The position numbers and the translations under genes are program-made. A stretch of 9,476 nucleotides of DNA from Propionibacteriaceae bacterium. Its GTDB lineage: Bacteria > Actinomycetota > Actinomycetes > Propionibacteriales > Propionibacteriaceae. Of this stretch, positions 6,559 through 9,476 are shown piece after piece; positions within the stretch are counted from its first letter, which is position 1, and each line of letters begins with the position of its first letter. The stretch is from the NCBI GenBank assembly GCA_030538175.1, contig JAUNUL010000051.1:1-9476 (forward strand), in the 5' to 3' direction. The notes below the pieces were generated by a model, which was not told where the DNA came from, did no database searches, and worked only from the letters and a program-made list of their open reading frames with translations.

Positions 6559-8195
6559 TGCGAGTAGTTGTCATCGGTGGTGTCGCGGGCGGAATGAGCG
6601 CAGCGGCACGGTTGCGGCGGTTGGACGAGAACGCGGAGATCGTGGTCGTTGAGCGGAGCGGCAACGTTTCGTTCGCGAACTGCGGCCTGCCCTATCACGT
6701 TGGCGGGGTGATCGAGGAACGCTCAGCACTGTTGCTGCAGACCCCGAAGTCCCTGGCCGCACGGTTCGGCATCGATGTGCGGGTGCGCACCGAGGCCGTC
6801 GCGATCGACCCCGAGCGCAAGGTCGTGACGATCCGGTCGATCGATGACGGCACCGAGACCGAGCTCGCCTACGACAAGCTCATCCTCTCCCCCGGTGCCC
6901 GCCCCGTGCGGCCGCCCATTCCGGGGATCGAGCGCGCCCTGTCACTCCGGGACGTCGAGGACACCGACGCCATGATCGCCGCTGTGGGCGGCGCGCGCAC
7001 TGCGGTCGTGGTCGGTGGAGGCTTCATCGGTCTTGAGGTCGCCGAGAACCTGCTGCACAAGGGGCTGAGCGTTGCCGTGGTGGAAGCCACCGATCAGGTG
7101 ATGGCGCCCCTGGATCCCGAGATGGTCTCGCCGGTCCACCAGGCACTTCGGGACGCAGGCATCGACCTGCGACTCGGTGCTGCGGTCACCGAGATCGGCG
7201 CGACCGATGTGACTCTCTCCGATGGCTCGCGGCTGCCGGCTGATCTGGTGGTCGCCGCGATCGGCGTACGCCCGGACTCCGCCCTGGCCGAAACCGCCGG
7301 CCTCACGCTGGGCGATCGGGGCGGGATCGTGACCGATGAGTTCCACCGCACGCTCCGCGACGGCACGGCCACCGCCGATATCTATGCGGTCGGTGACGCG
7401 GTCGAGAAGATCGACCGGCTGACCGGTGAGCCGGCCATGATCCCGCTCGCGAACACCGCGAACCTCCAGGGCCGCCGCGTCGCCGACCACATCGGTGGGC
7501 TGTCAGGTGCTGGCCGACCCACCCAGGGCACCGCCATCGTTGGCCTGCTCGGTCTGCAGATCGCCTCGACCGGCTGGAACGAGAAGCGCCTGCGTGCTGC
7601 CGAACGGCCCTATCTGGCGATCCACACCCACCCGGCCTCGCATGCCACGTACTATCCCGGCGCCGAGACCATGGCGCTCAAACTCCTGGTCGATCCGGAC
7701 ACCGATGAGATCCTCGGCGCCCAAGGCGTCGGCCGTGACGGCGTGGATCGCCGCATCGACGTGATCGCCACGGCCATGCAGGGTGGGCTGACCGCGGGCC
7801 AACTCGCCGAGTTGGAGTTGGCGTACGCTCCGCAGTTCTCCTCGGCCAAGGACCCGGTGAACATGCTGGGCTTCGTCGCTGAGAACCACCGCACCGGCGT
7901 GACCACGTCGATCCAGTGGCACGAGATCGAGGCCGCCATGGCGGGCGGGGCGTCGTTGATCGACGTGCGTACGCCGGGTGAGTTCGCCGCGGGCGCGATC
8001 CCGGGTGCGATCAACATCCCGGTCGACGAACTGCGCGAACGACTCGCCGAGCTCCCCGAGGGGGACCTGCTGGTGCACTGCGCCGTCGGCATCCGCGGTC
8101 ACATCGCGGGCCGTCTGCTCGCTGCCCACGGTCGGACCGCACGGAATCTCAGCGGTGGCTATCGCACGTGGGTCGCCGGCGCGGCGAGTCTCTGA
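6558..8195 (+). CDS. CoA-disulfide reductase/rhodanese fusion (CDR-RHD type flavoprotein)
   Basis: This 545-residue protein is a pyridine-nucleotide-disulfide oxidoreductase fused to a C-terminal rhodanese. An N-terminal FAD Rossmann motif (VVIGGVAGG, 4-12) is followed by the single-cysteine active site SFANCGLPY with C42, as in CoA-disulfide reductases rather than CxxxxC enzymes. A second nucleotide-binding motif lies at VVVGGGFIGLEVAE (150-163) and the FAD site YAVGD at 276-280. The dimerisation domain holds YAPQFSSAKDPVN (423-435), the CoADR hallmark. The rhodanese domain (about 451-541) has DVRTPGEF (469-476) and the active loop CAVGIRG with C508. Such fusions reduce CoA disulfide, CoA persulfide or polysulfide with NAD(P)H in the cytoplasm, and the rhodanese moves sulfane sulfur. 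The ATG at 6558 is chosen because it begins directly with the Rossmann strand and matches the promoter. The gene is monocistronic: its next neighbour is convergent. Confidence 0.95.
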   Translation: MRVVVIGGVAGGMSAAARLRRLDENAEIVVVERSGNVSFANCGLPYHVGGVIEERSALLLQTPKSLAARFGIDVRVRTEAVAIDPERKVVTIRSIDDGTETELAYDKLILSPGARPVRPPIPGIERALSLRDVEDTDAMIAAVGGARTAVVVGGGFIGLEVAENLLHKGLSVAVVEATDQVMAPLDPEMVSPVHQALRDAGIDLRLGAAVTEIGATDVTLSDGSRLPADLVVAAIGVRPDSALAETAGLTLGDRGGIVTDEFHRTLRDGTATADIYAVGDAVEKIDRLTGEPAMIPLANTANLQGRRVADHIGGLSGAGRPTQGTAIVGLLGLQIASTGWNEKRLRAAERPYLAIHTHPASHATYYPGAETMALKLLVDPDTDEILGAQGVGRDGVDRRIDVIATAMQGGLTAGQLAELELAYAPQFSSAKDPVNMLGFVAENHRTGVTTSIQWHEIEAAMAGGASLIDVRTPGEFAAGAIPGAINIPVDELRERLAELPEGDLLVHCAVGIRGHIAGRLLAAHGRTARNLSGGYRTWVAGAASL

Positions 8196-8228
8196 GCGCC
8201 GGGCAGCCCGTCCGCCGAACGAGGACTG

Positions 8229-9476
8229 TCAGCGCACCACTTCGCCAGCGGCCCGGATCGGCCCGATCCGTGACGCAGTGAGGATCCCGATCGCAGCAAT
8301 AGCGGCCATCGCCAGCAGCGGAATCCCGAAGCTGGTGGTGGCCGCCGCTGTCCCGTGGAGCACGGCGAACAGGGTGCCGGCCACGCCCGTGACAACGGAG
8401 TTGCCCAGCGACTCCCCCGACGTCAGGGCGGAGGCGTTGCGGCCCTGTTCCGCCGGCGCCGACAAGGTGATCTGAGCCAGGCCGGTGCTGGCCACGAGCA
8501 GCCCCATCCCCAGTCCGGCGAACGGCCAGAGCAGCCAGGCCACCCCCACCCACAGCGCCGACCACCACGCCACGGCAACACAGCCGAAGATGCCCACGCA
8601 CGCCGCGGCGGCCCCCACAACGATCATCGTGTGCCGTCCCAGCGCGAACCACGGCCGCGACTGCAACCACGACCCGATGAACCAGCCGACCGAGCCGATC
8701 GTGAGCATGACCCCCGCCAGGGTCAAAGTCTGGCCACGGGTCTCCACCAGCATCAGGGGCAGAAAGGCCTCCGACCCGAAGAACGCCCCCGCCACGAGCG
8801 CGCGGGTGATCATCACCGCCGGCAACCCGCGACCACCGGTGAGGAAGCCCTTGGGCATCAACCGCGGCAACGCGATCCACAGCAGCACCACTCCGGCGAT
8901 CGCAGCGGCCGCAACCAGCAGATCGGGGCTCGCCGCGAAGCGCTGGCCGGCGTACTGAATCGCCACGGCAGCCGCCGAGAGGACCACGCCCACCCAGACC
9001 GGCACCGGATTGCTGGTGCTGGGCTCGTGGTGGGCATGCAGACGAACCAGCGGCGGCAGAGCCAGGACGCCTGCGAGCACCAATAGCGGCACCACGCCCA
9101 GGAATACCCAGTGCCAGGACCAGGTCGTGGCGACGAAGGCAGCGACCGGCGGCCCGATGAACGCGGGCAGGATCCAGCAGGCGGAGAAGGCCGTCATCAT
9201 GACTGCCCGCTTCTCCTCCGGGAACGCCCGCGCGATCACGACATAGAGACCGACGTTGAGGGCGCCGCCACCCAGACCCTGGACGAGGCGACCGATGAGC
9301 AGAATCAGCATCGTGGGGGCGAATCCGGCGACGAGCAGCCCGATGAGCATCACGGCGAACGCGAGCGACATTGCCGGCAGGGTGCCGCGCCGGTCCGCGA
9401 TCCGACCGGCTGCCACGGACCCGGTGAGCATGCCGACCATGTACAGGCTGAACGCCCACGCATAGAGCTCGACCTG
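8229..9476 (-). CDS. MFS transporter, multidrug-efflux (DHA2/EmrB-QacA-like), N-terminus outside window
   Basis: 415 residues are visible and the frame stays open to the right edge. The true start lies beyond 9476, so the ATG at 9440 is internal. The visible part begins QVELYAWAFSLYMVGM, typical of a first MFS helix. Then comes motif A-like GSVAAGRIADRRG and, further on, GRLVQGLGGGALNVG, a pattern seen in proton-driven drug exporters. I count about 13-14 hydrophobic segments, which fits a 14-helix DHA2 protein better than a 12-helix one. The likely role is proton-coupled export across the cytoplasmic membrane; the substrate cannot be read from sequence. It is convergent with the reductase-rhodanese gene, 33 bases apart, and its regulation is outside the window. 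Confidence 0.92.
   Translation of the reverse strand, partial: QVELYAWAFSLYMVGMLTGSVAAGRIADRRGTLPAMSLAFAVMLIGLLVAGFAPTMLILLIGRLVQGLGGGALNVGLYVVIARAFPEEKRAVMMTAFSACWILPAFIGPPVAAFVATTWSWHWVFLGVVPLLVLAGVLALPPLVRLHAHHEPSTSNPVPVWVGVVLSAAAVAIQYAGQRFAASPDLLVAAAAIAGVVLLWIALPRLMPKGFLTGGRGLPAVMITRALVAGAFFGSEAFLPLMLVETRGQTLTLAGVMLTIGSVGWFIGSWLQSRPWFALGRHTMIVVGAAAACVGIFGCVAVAWWSALWVGVAWLLWPFAGLGMGLLVASTGLAQITLSAPAEQGRNASALTSGESLGNSVVTGVAGTLFAVLHGTAAATTSFGIPLLAMAAIAAIGILTASRIGPIRAAGEVVR

Noticed and set aside
8200..8210. CGGGCAGCCCG as a terminator hairpin between convergent genes
   Set aside because: The loop would be a single base and there is no T-run. No other good stem is seen in 8196..8228.
8355..9086. 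Plus-strand frame of 243 codons opposite the transporter
   Set aside because: It is a hydrophilic Arg/Gln/His/Pro-rich shadow of a hydrophobic gene, with no recognisable domain.
8149..9459. Long minus-strand frame of 436 codons overlapping the transporter
   Set aside because: It is a frame-shifted shadow: composition is Arg/Gly/Ala-rich without membrane helices, while the neighbouring frame encodes a clear MFS protein.
1..9476. Mobile elements, CRISPR arrays, tRNA or rRNA genes
   Set aside because: No transposase or integrase motif, no spaced direct repeats, no cloverleaf or rRNA sequence was seen on either strand.

Overview
The window looks like ordinary chromosome from a high-GC Gram-positive actinobacterium. 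The base composition is strongly GC-rich, and the proteins are of actinobacterial style: a DUF2510-RDD membrane protein, a PknB-like Ser/Thr kinase and a large membrane-anchored beta-propeller. A Propionibacteriaceae-like host is a guess from general appearance only. I see no rRNA, tRNA, insertion sequence, CRISPR array or phage gene, and no stretch above 100 bases without a gene.

Layout. From 1 to 3438 there is a leftward three-gene operon, read from right to left: a DUF2510-RDD membrane protein (3438..2596), a membrane-anchored PQQ-type beta-propeller (2550..799) and a polytopic membrane protein that starts at 802 with an ATGA overlap and leaves the window at base 1. An 84-base divergent spacer separates this operon from a rightward Ser/Thr protein kinase (3523..4617) that ends in a single membrane segment and has no extracellular sensor domain. 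Convergent to the kinase lies a leftward SF2 DEAD/DEAH-type helicase (6471..4645). Divergent from the helicase is a rightward CoA-disulfide reductase/rhodanese fusion (6558..8195), a reactive-sulfur enzyme. Convergent to that is a leftward MFS drug-efflux-type transporter (8229 to the right edge, N-terminus outside the window).

How the parts may work together. The best regulatory signal is the 86-base spacer 6472..6557. The reductase-rhodanese promoter has -35 GTGACA, -10 TATAGT and a predicted transcription start on the A of its ATG, so the mRNA is probably leaderless. A 20-base CsoR/CstR-type palindrome fills the spacer between the -35 and -10 boxes. This suggests repression by a trans-encoded CsoR-family persulfide (or copper) sensor. 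The opposite strand carries a weaker promoter with the same geometry for the helicase, also predicted to be leaderless or nearly so. The kinase and the RDD/beta-propeller/membrane operon sit back to back and are all membrane-associated. A functional link between them is possible but is inferred from position only.
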